DNA of 64,000 nt. Origin: Mantamonas sphyraenae. Lineage: Eukaryota; CRuMs; Mantamonadidae. The notes under the pieces are model-generated. The model was not told where the DNA came from and did no database searches. It saw nothing but the letters and a program-made list of their open reading frames with translations. A program made the translations under genes and the position numbers. Position 1 is the stretch's first letter; each line of letters begins with the position of its first letter. Positions 43,550 to 55,301 of this stretch are shown here, one piece after another. The stretch covers positions 124,001 through 188,000 of the forward strand of contig JAPMXV010000068.1 of the NCBI GenBank assembly GCA_026936335.1, in the 5' to 3' direction.

Positions 43550-44086
43550 GAGACCTCGGAGGAGACAAAGACGTTTCGTGTGCTCGTGCGCAACGTGGAG
43601 GAGAAGGAATTGCCGTGGTTGTTGCTGAAGCTGCAGAGGTGGTGCAGGATTCTGGGCGCGGTGGCACAGAACGCAAGCGGGGACATCAAGATTAAGGAGG
43701 AGGAGCGGGAGCTGGAACAGACAATCATCGTCGTCACTGTGGAGAAAGCGTACGCGTATGTGTCGGTGCTGGCATTTGCAGACATGTGCGCCATCACGCC
43801 GCTGTGTCTGGATGAGCCGCTGGGGACGAAGGGGGAGGAATTGAGGTTCAAGTGCACGCATAGCAAGGCGGGGTTGAATAACGAGGCAGTGGTGGTTATT
43901 GCTGCGCAGCTGCCTACCGCATCGTGGGCGCTGCAGATGTGCCAGGAGGGGCTGGTGAAGGACTGGAAGCCGGTGCTGAAGGGGGGTGGGGGTGGTGATT
44001 TGACGGCGGTGCTCCAGTCGAAGAGTAGCGGTGATGAGGAGCAAGGGGTGGTGCGTGACGTGGAGGCGAATGTATTGTTTTTGTGA
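42918..44086 (+). CDS. gene Z, unknown function, poly-Ser linker
   Basis: Exon 1 42918-43188 and exon 2 43248-44086 (59-bp intron, phase 1) give about 369 aa. The N-terminal half contains VVHVGPLTGFVEGDKLLGYR; a run of 18 serines follows at about residues 174-191. The C-terminal half is mixed alpha/beta (FRVLVRNVEEKELPWLLLKL, TIIVVTVEKAYAYVSVLA, EELRFKCTHSKAGL). No known domain is recognised. It follows X2 on the same strand and converges on F-box copy 1, 43 bp away. Fragments of Z or a close relative occur beside X1 and inside four F-box units, so Z is part of the amplified material. Confidence 0.7.
43496..43549 (+). repeat. (TCG)18 microsatellite coding poly-Ser
   Basis: Eighteen perfect TCG triplets lie inside gene Z exon 2, directly followed by GAGACCTCGGAG. 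The complete DIM1 gene has a shorter Ser run followed by the same GAGACCTCGGAG, so the two loci share a short homologous tract. Confidence 0.95.
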
Positions 44087-44129
44087 TTGTGATGTGTTTT
44101 TGGGGAGAATGGGACGTGGGCGGCGCTCG

Positions 44130-46301
44130 TCAACCATACCGTAGTTTCCCGTGCCGGTTCCGCATCAACTGTGCCATGCCCTTGAAACCTGCTTTTTCGG
44201 CTTTGCTGATCTGGTCATCCACGTAGTTGTAGTCGCTTGTCGTTTGGTTTGGTCTGACAACAACGCCGCGCTCGGCCATAAAGTTGGCTGAGGGGATTGA
44301 AACATCATCAAACCAGTCGCTGTGGGTAAACTCGTACCCTAGCTCGAGCATGCTTTGCAAAGCCTGTTGAGAGCGCGGATCACAGCGGCCGAGGAGCGTT
44401 TTGACGACAGCCGAGTCGCTGTCGATGCCGTAGAGGGTCTCCTTGGGGAAACCCATCTCCAGCAACTTGGACCAGTCCCTGCCCTGCTGGGCGCCGGTGA
44501 TCCACAGGTAGGCCCCATCAGTGACGGCGAGTGCCTTTGTGCACGCGAGGAGGACCAGCTCCTCGTCGGACAACTCCTGCATGGCCATCGTCCACAGGAG
44601 CTCGGCCTGCGCAACGTCCATCCTGCTGAGAAACTTGACGTCGCGTTCTTTGAGCATGGCGAGCTGTGTCGCCGTCACGTCGACACCGTGATGGCCTGTC
44701 TCTGATTCATCCTTGGAGACAAGGAGCATCTTTGGGCCACGCGGGTTCCCATACATTTCCATGGCTTCCAAGGTGAGAGAACTGCCAATGTCTCTGCATA
44801 TCCAATGCATGTTTTCGACTGCCTGCGAGTTCATCTCTTCCGACAGCTGCATGTAGGCGGGCTTCACAAACGGATGGTGCAATTTGTACACGAGTGTCTC
44901 GTGCGGCGTGGCGCCTGTGCGTGCCAGCTCGACCAGAATCCGCACTTTGAGGTCATCGAGATCTGTAATGTTGCTGCACTTTGGTGTAAAGAGCCCCTTG
45001 AACGCCGTGGGAGGGAAGCCGTGGTCCAGGAGGTCAATCCAGCGCCGCATAGGCGCGGCAGCGGGGAGGCTGTGCCAGTCGACGTCGAGGTGGTTGGCCA
45101 AACTCACGATCTCGTCGTCGTAGAGTGCGTCCATGGCCACAGTCCACACAGAGAGGGCATAGGATGACGTCCCGGCCCTTTCGTACACGTATTTGGCAAA
45201 GGATTGTGGACCTTGCACAGCAAACACCTGGGCGCAGTCGGCCATCTGAGCACTCCACTTGTCGTGCAAGGCGTCGATCTCTGCGTCCGCTCTCGTCAAC
45301 CAGGTGCCCGGGTCTCGCTCGAGCAGCAACAGCACCGCATGTGGGTTGCCTTGACGGCGGGCTTGCTGGAGCGTGTGGTCGTCAAGGTGCTCGGGAAACT
45401 GCTGTTGAAGCCACAGCGCGGCGTCAAAGTGGGCATGGATGCCCCGGTACAGCTTGTTGATCTGCTCGTGGTCGAGATCGGTGTAGTTGGCCAGCATACA
45501 TGCGCGTGCAAGGACGTCTCCGCCGACTCGGAAGTGGATGGTTTCAAAGTCTTCCGTGGTGAGGACGCATTGCAGGAATTCGGGATCGCGCAGGCGTTTG
45601 AGTCGGGAAAGCGCATCACGGCAGTGCGTTTTGCAGATGTCCAGGGCGTCGGGCCAACGCTGTGGCGACACTCTGGCCTCAATCGCCTCGAGGAGTCGTC
45701 GGTGGCCGCGTACCTTGTGCTCGACGCCGTATGTCAACCCGTCCATGCCACGCTCCTCGACAAGTTGAGTGAGGGTAACACAGGTGTCCTCGTCTTGCGC
45801 CCCCTGGCGCTGAGCAGTCTCTAGAGTCATGGCGGACATGGGTGCACCCACCGCGTCCTCACCCGCAGAGCCGGAGGCACTGTGCTGTGTTTGCCGGGCA
45901 GAAAGGACCAACGACAGCTCGGGTAGCAGACCCATCGCTCGAAGGTGCCTGGTGGAGGAAAAGAATGTACGTGCAGCTTCGGGGTCCAGGTACGCCGCAA
46001 CGCGCGCCCACACCTCGACAGGGATCTGCTCCAGCGAGGAACGGTCACTCATCTCGAGCAGTCGACCATTTGCGTCAGCGCTCGGTGTTTCAGAACGTGG
46101 GTGGCGTGGCAGGGTCCCGTGCGGTTCTCTGTTGCGGGAGACGGTGTTAGAGCGCGGTCATGACGCTGCGCATGGGCCACTGGCGACTTACGTTGAGCTG
46201 TCTCCACTGAAAGCGACGTGGCTCTCTGTTGATTGCTGGGCGTACGGGACGCGTTGCCGTTTGAGTGCGGTTGGGACGACTGCACCGCTGTCGCCGTTCA
46301 T
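44130..46301 (-). CDS. F-box protein, array copy 1
   Basis: Exon 2 44130-46128 and exon 1 from 46192; the 63-bp intron is GTAAGT...AACAG. Exon 2 from MSDRSS encodes 640 aa: F-box (about residues 8-40, EQIPVEVWARVAAYLDPEAA), then a helical region with two related halves (VWTVAMDALYDDEIVSLA and LWTMAMQELSDEELVLLA, each followed by W..LL..GFP). F-box proteins are substrate receptors of SCF ubiquitin ligases. The N-terminal 159-bp repeats upstream are broken by a 4-bp CTCT insertion near 46535, so the longest intact start is ATG 46301. This is the most divergent copy in its second half (PAAAPMRRWIDLL, VKPAYMQLSEE) and may be the oldest or functionally distinct. Confidence 0.8.
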
Positions 46302-46960
46302 GTCGTTATGGAGCTCAATGCGCTCGTGCAAGGTCGATGAGGTCTCTCCACCGACAGCGATGTGGCTCTCTGCTGTTGTGAGCACGGTCGCTGGTTGGGC
46401 GTACGGGACGCGTTGGCGTTTGAGCGCGGTTGGGGCGACTGCGCCGCTGTCGCCGTTCAGGTCGTTCTCTGGCTCAATGCGCTCGTGCAAGGTCGATGAG
46501 GTCTCTCCACCGACAGCGATGTGGCTCTCTCTCTGCTGTTGTGGTCACGGTCGCTGGTTGGGCGTGCGGGACGCGTTGCCGTTTGAGCGCGGTTGGGACG
46601 ACTGCGCCGCTGTCGCCGTTCATGTCGTTATGGAGCTCAATGAGCTCGTGCAAGGTCGATGAGGTCTCTCCACCGACAGCGATGTGGCTCTCTGCTGTTG
46701 TGGTCACAGTCGCTGGTTGGGCGTACGGGACGCGTTGGCGTTTGAGCGCGGTTGGGGCGACTGCGCCGCTGTCGCCGTTCAGGTCGTTCTCTGGCTCAAT
46801 GCGCTCGTGCAAGGTCGATGATGAGGTCTCTCCACCGACAGCGTTGTGGCTCTCTGCTGTTGTGAGCACGGTCGCTGGTTGGGCGTACGGGACGCGTTGG
46901 CGTTTGAGCGCGGTTGGGACGACTGCGCCGCTGTGTCGTGTAGGGGATAGGGAGGGTGGA
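46192..46960. repeat. 159-bp coding repeats, F-box copy 1 N-terminus (about 5 units)
   Basis: A 53-codon unit (ESHIAVGGETSSTLHERIEL...GDSGAVVPTALKRQRVPYAQ) is repeated in the F-box exon 1. KRQR is nuclear-signal-like. Relative to the matching block at 54484-55230 this copy has a 4-bp insertion (CTCT) and a 3-bp insertion (GAT). Confidence 0.85.
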
Positions 46961-47016
46961 CGGGATAGAGTGGGATGAGGTGACCCTGGTGTGATATGAT
47001 GGGGTGGCCCAGCTCC

Positions 47017-49440
47017 TCAACGATACCGTAGTTTCCCGTGCCGGTTCCGCATCAACTGTGCCATGCCCTTGAAACCTGCTTTTTCGGCTTTGCTGATCTG
47101 GTCATCCACGTAGTTGTAGTCGCTTGTCGTTTGGTTTGGTCTGACAACAACGCCGCGCTCGGCCATAAAGTTGGCTGAGGGGATTGAAACATCATCAAAC
47201 CAGTCGCTGTGGGTAAACTCGTACCCTAGCTCGAGCATGCTTTGCAAGGCCTCTTGAGAGCGCGGATCACAGCGGCCGAGGAGCGTTTTGACGACAGCCG
47301 AGTCGCTGTCGATGCCGTAGAGGGTCTCCTTGGGGAAACCCCTCGCGAGCAATTTGGCCCAGTCCCTGCCCTGCTGGGCGCCGGTGATCCACAGGTAGGC
47401 CCCATCAGTGACGGCGAGTGCCTGTGTGCATGCGAGGAGGACCAGCTCCTGGTCGGACAACTCCTGCATGGCCATCGTCCACAGGAGCTCGGCCTGCGCA
47501 AGGTCCATCCTGCTGAGAAACTTGACGTCGCGTTCTTTGAGCATGGCGAGCTGTGTCGCCGTCACGTCGACACCGTGATGGCCTGTCTCTGATTCATCCT
47601 TGGAGACAAGGAGCATCTTTGGGCCATGCGGGTTCCCGTAGGTTTGCATGGCGTCAAAGGCGAGAGAACTGCCAATATCTGTGCATACCCAATGCATGTT
47701 TTCGACAGCGTGCCAGTCCCTCTCTTTGGATAGCTGCATGTAGGCCTGCTCCACACATGACTGGTGCGACCTGTACTGGATTGTCTCGTGCGGGGCAGCG
47801 CCCGTCCGTGCCAGCTCAACCAGAACCCGCACTTTGAGGTCATCGAGATCTGTAATGTCGCTGCACTTTGGTGCAAAGAGCCCCTTGAACGCCGTGGGAG
47901 GGAAGCCGTGGTCCAGGAGATCATTCCAGCGCTGCACAGACGCTGCAGCGGGCAGGCTAAATCAGTCGACGTCGAGGTGGTCGGCCAAACTCACGATCTC
48001 GTCGTCGTAGAGTGCGTCCATGGCCACAGTCCACACAGAGAGTGCATAGGATGACGTCCCGGCCCTTTCGTACACGTACTTGGCAAAGGCTTTTGGACCT
48101 TGGCCTACAAACACCTCGGCACAATCAGCCATCTGAGCACTCCACTTGTCGTGCAAGGCGTCGATCTCTGCGTCCTCCCTCGTCAACCAGGTGCCCGGGT
48201 CTCGCTCGAGCAGCAACAGCACCGCATGTGGGTTGCCTTGACGGCGGGCTTGCTGGAGCGTGTGGTCGTCAAGGTGCTCGGGAAACTGCTGTTGGAGCCA
48301 GAGCGCGGCGTCAAAGTGGGCATGGATGCCCCGGTACAGCTTGTTGATCTGCTCGTGGTCGAGATCGGTGTAGTTGGCCAGCATACATGCGCGTGCAAGG
48401 ACGTCTCCGCCGACTCGGAAGTGGATGGTGTCAAAGTCTTCCGTGTGGAGGACGCATCGCAGGAATTCGGGATCGCGCAGGCGTTTGAGTCGGGAAAGCG
48501 CATCACGGCAGTGCGTTTTGCAGATGTCCAGGGCGTCGGGCCAACGCTGTGGCGACACTCTGGCCTCAATCGCCTCGAGGAGTCGTCGGTGGCCGCGTAC
48601 CTTGTGCTCGACGCCGTATGTCAACCCGTCCATGCCACCCTCCTCGACAAGTTGAGTGAGGGTAACACAGGTTTCCTCGTCTTGCGCCCCCTGGCGCTGA
48701 GCAGTCTCCAGAGTCATGGCGGACATGGGTGCACCCACCGCGTCCTCACCCGCAGAGCCCGAGGCACTGTGCTGTGTTTGCCGGGCAGAAAGAACCAACG
48801 ACAGCTCGGGTAGCAGACCCATCGCTCGCAGGTGCCTGGTGGAGGAAAAGAATGTACGTGCAGCTTCGGGGTCCAGGTACGCCGCAACGCGCGCCCACAC
48901 CTCGACAGGGATCTGCTCCAGCAAGGAACGGTCACTCGTCTCGAGCAGTCGACCATTTGCGTCAGCTCTCGGTGTTTCAGAACGTGGGTGGCGTGGCAGG
49001 GTCCCATGCGGTTCTCTGTTGCGGGAGACGGTGTTAGAGCGCGGTCATGACGCTGCGCATGGGCCACTGGCGACTTACGGTGAGCTGTCTCCACTGAAAG
49101 CGACGTGGCTCTCTGTTGATTGCTGGGCGTACGGGACGCGTTGATGTGTGCGCGCGGTTGGGACGACTGCGCCGCTGTCGCCGTTCAGGTCGTTATGGAG
49201 CTCAATGCGCTCGTGCAAGGTCGTTGAGGTCTCTCCACCGACAGCGATGTGGCTCTCTGCTGTTGTGGTCACGGTCGCTGGTTGGGCGTACGGGACGCGT
49301 TGGCGTTTGAGCGCGGTTGGGACGACTGCGCCGCTGTCGCCGTTCAGGTCGTTCTCGAGCTCAATGAGCTCGTGCAAGGTCGTTGAGGTCTCTCCACCGA
49401 CAGCGATGTGGCTCTCTGCTGTTGTGATCACGGTCGCTGG
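47017..49440 (-). pseudogene. F-box protein, array copy 2 (nonsense mutation, start lost)
   Basis: Exon 2 spans 47017-49015. A TGA at 47962-47964 (DVD-stop-FSL) replaces the CGA of copies 4 and 7, splitting the frame. The MSDRS methionine is ACG here, and exon 1 (49079-49440, two 159-bp repeats ending at an in-frame TAA) has no ATG. Without an undiscovered upstream exon this copy cannot make a full product. Confidence 0.8.
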
Positions 49441-49493
49441 TTAGGCGTGCCGGACGTGTTGACGTTTGAGCGCGCTTGTCTCAGCTGCGCCGC

Positions 49494-49775
49494 TGTGTGT
49501 GGATGAGCCGCTGGGGACGAAGGGGGAGGAATTGAGGTTCAAGTGCACGCATAGCAAGGCGGGGTTGAATAACGAGGCAGTGGTGGTTATTGCTGCGCAG
49601 CAGCCTGCCCAACAGGCTGCCGAACGACGCGGATGTAGTGGCTGTGAGCAACACCGTGGTGGTGGACACACCGACGGCAACTGCAAGGGTGCTCAAGGCC
49701 ACGGGTACCGCAAACGTGACGGTGGTCGCAGGGAGGGTGGACTGGATAGAGTGGGATGAGGTGAGGCTGGTGTGA
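49494..49775 (+). pseudogene. gene Z-family 3' remnant
   Basis: The first roughly 115 bp (DEPLGTKGEELRFKCTHSKA, NNEAVVVIAAQ) match the intact Z gene at 43801-43915. The rest encodes, in a shifted frame, a Val-rich tail (DADVVAVSNTVVVDTPT...VDWIEWDEVRLV, stop 49773-49775) not found in Z, so it likely derives from a Z paralogue. It lies between F-box copies 2 and 3 and converges on copy 3, as Z converges on copy 1. Confidence 0.7.
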
Positions 49776-49797
49776 TATGATGGGGTGGCCCAGCTCC

Positions 49798-52117
49798 TCA
49801 ACGATACCGTAGTTTCCCGTGCCGTTTCCGCATCAACTGTGCCATGCCCTTGAAACCTGCTTTTTCGGCTTTGCTGATCTGGTCATCCACGTAGTTGTAG
49901 TCGCTTGTCGTTTGGTTTGGTCTGACAACAACGCCGCGCTCGGCCATAAAGTTGGCTGAGGGGATTGAAACATCATCAAACCAGTCGCTGTGGGTAAACT
50001 CGTACCCTAGCTCGAGCATGCTTTGCAAGGCCTCTTGAGAGCGCGGATCACAGCGGCCGAGGAGCGTTTTGACGACAGCCGAGTCGCTGTCGATGCCGTA
50101 GAGGGTCTCCTTGGGGAAACCCCTCGCGAGCAATTTGGCCCAGTCCCTGCCCTGCTGGGCGCCGGTGATCCACAGGTAGGCCCCATCAGTGACGGCGAGT
50201 GCCTGTGTGCATGCGAGGAGGACCAGCTCCTGGTCGGACAACTCCTGCATGGCCATCGTCCACAGGAGCTCGGCCTGCGCAAGGTCCATCCTGCTGAGAA
50301 ACTTGACGTCGCGTTCTTTGAGCATGGCGAGCTGTGTCGCCGTCACGTCGACACCGTGATGGCCTGTCTCTGATTCATCCTTGGAGACAAGGAGCATCTT
50401 TGGGCCATGCGGGTTCCCGTAGGTTTGCATGGCGTCAAAGGCGAGAGAACTGCCAATATCTGTGCATACCCAATGCATGTTTTCGACAGCGTGCCAGTCC
50501 CTCTCTTTGGATAGCTGCATGTAGGCCTGCTCCACACATGACTGGTGCGACCTGTACTGGATTGTCTCGTGCGGGGCAGCGCCCGTCCGTGCCAGCTCGA
50601 CCAGAATCCGCACTTTGAGGTCATCGAGATCTGTAATGTCGCTGCACTTTGGTGCAAAGAGCCCCTTGAACGCCGTGGGAGGGAAGCCGTGGTCCAGGAG
50701 ATCATTCCAGCGCTGCACAGACGCTGCAGCGGGCAGGCTGTGCCAGTCGACGTCGAGGTGGTCGGCCAAACTCACGATCTCGTCGTCGTAGAGTGCGTCC
50801 ATGGCCACAGTCCACACACAGAGTGCGTAGGGTGACGTCCCGGCCCTTTTGTACACGTACTTGGCAAAGGCTTTTGGACCTTGGCCTACAAACACCTCGG
50901 CACAATCAGCCATCTGAGCACTCCACTTGTCGTGCAAGGCGTCGATCTCTGCGTCCTCCCTCGTCAACCAGGTGCCCGGGTCTCGCTCGAGCAGCAACAG
51001 CACCGCATGTGGGTTGCCTTGACGGCGGGCTTGCTGGAGCGTGTGGTCGTCAAGGTGCTCGGGAAACTGCTGTTGGAGCCAGAGCGCGGCGTCAAAGTGG
51101 GCATGGATGCCCCGGTACAGCTTGTTGATCTGCTCGTGGTCGAGATCGGTGTAGTTGGCCAGCATACATGCGCGTGCAAGGACGTCTCCGCCGACTCGGA
51201 AGTGGATGGTGTCAAAGTCTTCCGTGTGGAGGACGCATCGCAGGAATTCGGGATCGCGCAGGCGTTTGAGTCGGGAAAGCGCATCACGGCAGTGCGTTTT
51301 GCAGATGTCCAGGGCGTCGGGCCAACGCTGTGGCGACACTCTGGCCTCAATCGCCTCGAGGAGTCGTCGGTGGCCGCGTACCTTGTGCTCGACGCCGTAT
51401 GTCAACCCGTCCATGCCACCCTCCTCGACAAGTTGAGTGAGGGTAACACAGGTTTCCTCGTCTTGCGCCCCCTGGCGCTGAGCAGTCTCCAGAGTCATGG
51501 CGGACATGGGTGCACCCACCGCGTCCTCACACCCGCAGAGCCCGAGGCACTGTGCTGTGTTTGCCGGGCAGAAAGAACCAACGACCGCTCGGGTAGCAGA
51601 CCCATCGCTCGAAGGTGCCTGGTGGAGGAAAAGAATGTACGTGCAGCTTCGGGGTCCAGGTACGCCGCAACGCGCGCCCACACCTCGACAGGGATCTGCT
51701 CCAGCAAGGAACGGTCACTCATCTCGAGCAGTCGACCATTTGCGTCAGCGCTCGGTGTTTCAGAACGTGGGTGGCGTGGCAGGGTCCCGTGCGGTTCTCT
51801 GTTGCGGGAGACGGTGTTAGAGCGCGGTCATGACGCTGCGCATGGGCCACTGGCGACTTACGTTGAGTTGTCTCCACTGAAAGCGACGTGGCTCTCTGTT
51901 GATTGCTGGGCGTACGGGACGCGTTGATGTGTGCGCGCGGTTGGGACGACTGCGCCGCTGTCGCCGTTCAGGTCGTTATGGAGCTCAATGCGCTCGTGCA
52001 AGGTCGTTGAGGTCTCTCCACCGACAGCGATGTGGCTCTCTGCTGTTGTGGTCACGGTCGCTGGTTGGGCGTGCCGGACGTGTTGACGTTTGAGCGCGCT
52101 TGTCTCAGCTGCGCCGC
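49798..52117 (-). pseudogene. F-box protein, array copy 3 (2-bp frameshift near N-terminus)
   Basis: Exon 2 spans 49798-51798, exon 1 begins at 51862 with one 159-bp repeat. An extra AC near 51530 shifts the frame about 64 residues after MSDRSL, just past the F-box; the remaining roughly 575 codons are intact in another frame. The product would be a short F-box-only peptide unless the insertion is an error. The sister copy 6 lacks the insertion. Confidence 0.8.
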
Positions 52118-52399
52118 TGTGTGTGGATGAGCCGCTGGGGACGAAGGGGGAGGAATTGAGGTTCAAGTGCACGCATAGCAAGGCGGGGTTGAATAACGAG
52201 GCAGTGGTGGTTATTGCTGCGCAGCAGCCTGCCCAACAGGCTGCCGAACGACGCGGATGTAGTGGCTGTGAGCAACACCGTGGTGGTGGACACACCGACG
52301 GCAACTGCAAGGGTGCTCAAGGCCACGGGTACCGCAAACGTGACGGTGGTCGCAGGGAGGGTGGACTGGATAGAGTGGGATGAGGTGAGGCTGGTGTGA
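52118..52399 (+). pseudogene. gene Z-family 3' remnant
   Basis: Same sequence as the remnant at 49494-49775, carried in the unit between F-box copies 3 and 4. Confidence 0.7.
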
Positions 52400-52421
52400 T
52401 ATGATGGGGTGGCCCAGCTCC

Positions 52422-54911
52422 TCAACGATACCGTAGTTTCCCGTGCCGTTTCCGCATCAACTGTGCCATGCCCTTGAAACCTGCTTTTTCGGCTTTGCTG
52501 ATCTGGTCATCCACGTAGTTGTAGTCGCTTGTCGTTTGGTTTGGTCTGACAACAACGCCGCGCTCGGCCATAAAGTTGGCTGAGGGGATTGAAACATCAT
52601 CAAACCAGTCGCTGTGGGTAAACTCGTACCCTAGCTCGAGCATGCTTTGCAAGGCCTCTTGAGAGCGCGGATCACAGCGGCCGAGGAGCGTTTTGACGAC
52701 AGCCGAGTCGCTGTCGATGCCGTAGAGGGTCTCCTTGGGGAAACCCCTCGCGAGCAATTTGGCCCAGTCCCTGCCCTGCTGGGCGCCGGTGATCCACAGG
52801 TAGGCCCCATCAGTGACGGCGAGTGCCTGTGTGCATGCGAGGAGGACCAGCTCCTGGTCGGACAACTCCTGCATGGCCATCGTCCACAGGAGCTCGGCCT
52901 GCGCAAGGTCCATCCTGCTGAGAAACTTGACGTCGCGTTCTTTGAGCATGGCGAGCTGTGTCGCCGTCACGTCGACACCGTGATGGCCTGTCTCTGATTC
53001 ATCCTTGGAGACAAGGAGCATCTTTGGGCCATGCGGGTTCCCGTAGGTTTGCATGGCGTCAAAGGCGAGAGAACTGCCAATATCTGTGCATACCCAATGC
53101 ATGTTTTCGACAGCGTGCCAGTCCCTCTCTTTGGATAGCTGCATGTAGGCCTGCTCCACACATGACTGGTGCGACCTGTACTGGATTGTCTCGTGCGGGG
53201 CAGCGCCCGTCCGTGCCAGCTCAACCAGAACCCGCACTTTGAGGTCATCGAGATCTGTAATGTCGCTGCACTTTGGTGCAAAGAGCCCCTTGAACGCCGT
53301 GGGAGGGAAGCCGTGGTCCAGGAGATCATTCCAGCGCTGCACAGACGCTGCAGCGGGCAGGCTAAATCGGTCGACGTCGAGGTGGTCGGCCAAACTCACG
53401 ATCTCGTCGTCGTAGAGTGCGTCCATGGCCACAGTCCACACAGAGAGGGCATAGGATGACGTCCCGGCCCTTTCGTACACGTACTTGGCAAAGGCTTTTG
53501 GACCTTGGCCTACAAACACCTCGGCACAATCAGCCATCTGAGCACTCCACTTGTCGTGCAAGGCGTCGATCTCTGCGTCCTCCCTCGTCAACCAGGTGCC
53601 CGGGTCTCGCTCGAGCAGCAACAGCACCGCATGTGGGTTGCCTTGACGGCGGGCTTGCTGGAGCGTGTGGTCGTCAAGGTGCTCGGGAAACTGCTGTTGG
53701 AGCCAGAGCGCGGCGTCAAAGTGGGCATGGATGCCCCGGTACAGCTTGTTGATCTGCTCGTGGTCGAGATCGGTGTAGTTGGCCAGCATACATGCGCGTG
53801 CAAGGACGTCTCCGCCGACTCGGAAGTGGATGGTGTCAAAGTCTTCCGTGTGGAGGACGCATCGCAGGAATTCGGGATCGCGCAGGCGTTTGAGTCGGGA
53901 AAGCGCATCACGGCAGTGCGTTTTGCAGATGTCCAGGGCGTCGGGCCAACGCTGTGGCGACACTCTGGCCTCAATCGCCTCGAGGAGTCGTCGGTGGCCG
54001 CGTACCTTGTGCTCGACGCCGTATGTCAACCCGTCCATGCCACCCTCCTCGACAAGTTGAGTGAGGGTAACACAGGTTTCCTCGTCTTGCGCCCCCTGGC
54101 GCTGAGCAGTCTCCAGAGTCATGGCGGACATGGGTGCACCCACCGCGTCCTCACCCGCAGAGCCGGAGGCACTGTGCTGTGTTTGCCGGGCAGAAAGGAC
54201 CAACGACAGCTCGGGTAGCAGACCCATCGCTCGAAGGTGCCTGGTGGAGGAAAAGAATGTACGTGCAGCTTCGGGGTCCAGGTACGCCGCAACGCGCGCC
54301 CACACCTCGACAGGGATCTGCTCCAGCGAGGAACGGTCACTCATCTCGAGCAGTCGACCATTTGCGTCAGCGCTCGGTGTTTCAGAACGTGGGTGGCGTG
54401 GCAGGGTCCCGTGCGGTTCTCTGTTGCGGGAGACGGTGTTAGAGCGCGGTCATGACGCTGCGCATGGGCCACTGGCGACTTACGTTGAGCTGTCTCCACT
54501 GAAAGCGACGTGGCTCTCTGTTGATTGCTGGGCGTACGGGACGCGTTGCCGTTTGAGTGCGGTTGGGACGACTGCACCGCTGTCGCCGTTCATGTCGTTA
54601 TGGAGCTCAATGCGCTCGTGCAAGGTCGATGAGGTCTCTCCACCGACAGCGATGTGGCTCTCTGCTGTTGTGAGCACGGTCGCTGGTTGGGCGTACGGGA
54701 CGCGTTGGCGTTTGAGCGCGGTTGGGGCGACTGCGCCGCTGTCGCCGTTCAGGTCGTTCTCTGGCTCAATGCGCTCGTGCAAGGTCGATGAGGTCTCTCC
54801 ACCGACAGCGATGTGGCTCTCTGCTGTTGTGGTCACGGTCGCTGGTTGGGCGTGCGGGACGCGTTGCCGTTTGAGCGCGGTTGGGACGACTGCGCCGCTG
54901 TCGCCGTTCAT
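52422..54911 (-). CDS. F-box protein, array copy 4 (intact)
   Basis: Exon 2 52422-54420 and exon 1 54484-54911 join in phase 2 to give about 808 aa from ATG 54911, the first ATG in the repeat frame. Parts in order: about 2.7 N-terminal 53-residue repeats with KRQR motifs, a linker (TEPHGTLPRHPRSETPSADA), the F-box, and the helical two-half body. It carries DVDRFSL where copies 5 and 6 have DVDWHSL. Further repeat units lie upstream to about 55230 without another ATG. It is the best candidate for a functional member inside the duplicated blocks. Confidence 0.82.
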
Positions 54912-55230
54912 GTCGTTATGGAGCTCAATGAGCTCGTGCAAGGTCGATGAGGTCTCTCCACCGACAGCGATGTGGCTCTCTGCTGTTGTGGTCACAGTCG
55001 CTGGTTGGGCGTACGGGACGCGTTGGCGTTTGAGCGCGGTTGGGGCGACTGCGCCGCTGTCGCCGTTCAGGTCGTTCTCTGGCTCAATGCGCTCGTGCAA
55101 GGTCGATGAGGTCTCTCCACCGACAGCGTTGTGGCTCTCTGCTGTTGTGAGCACGGTCGCTGGTTGGGCGTACGGGACGCGTTGGCGTTTGAGCGCGGTT
55201 GGGACGACTGCGCCGCTGTGTCGTGTAGGG
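54484..55230. repeat. 159-bp coding repeats, F-box copy 4 N-terminus (about 5 units)
   Basis: GTGGCTCTCTGCTG landmarks recur at about 54653, 54812, 54971 and 55130, exactly 159 bp apart. Two subtypes alternate (HNDMNGDSGAVVPT and PENDLNGDSGAVAPT), suggesting amplification as a dimer. Confidence 0.88.
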
Positions 55231-55301
55231 GATAGGGAGGGTGGACGGGATAGAGTGGGATGAGGTGACCCTGGTGTGATATGATGGGGTGGCCCAGCTC
55301 C

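Noticed and set aside
42971-44086. Gene Z read as one uninterrupted frame from an alternative start at 42971
   Set aside because: The first 90 codons of that frame are Arg-rich nonsense, while frame 42918 spliced at GTACGT 43189 / TTGCAG 43247 aligns with the Z fragment at 24404-24580.
50881-51927. Plus-strand open frames opposite the F-box genes, recurring in every unit
   Set aside because: They recur only because the F-box units recur; the minus strand has the F-box, spliced frame and array-wide stop.
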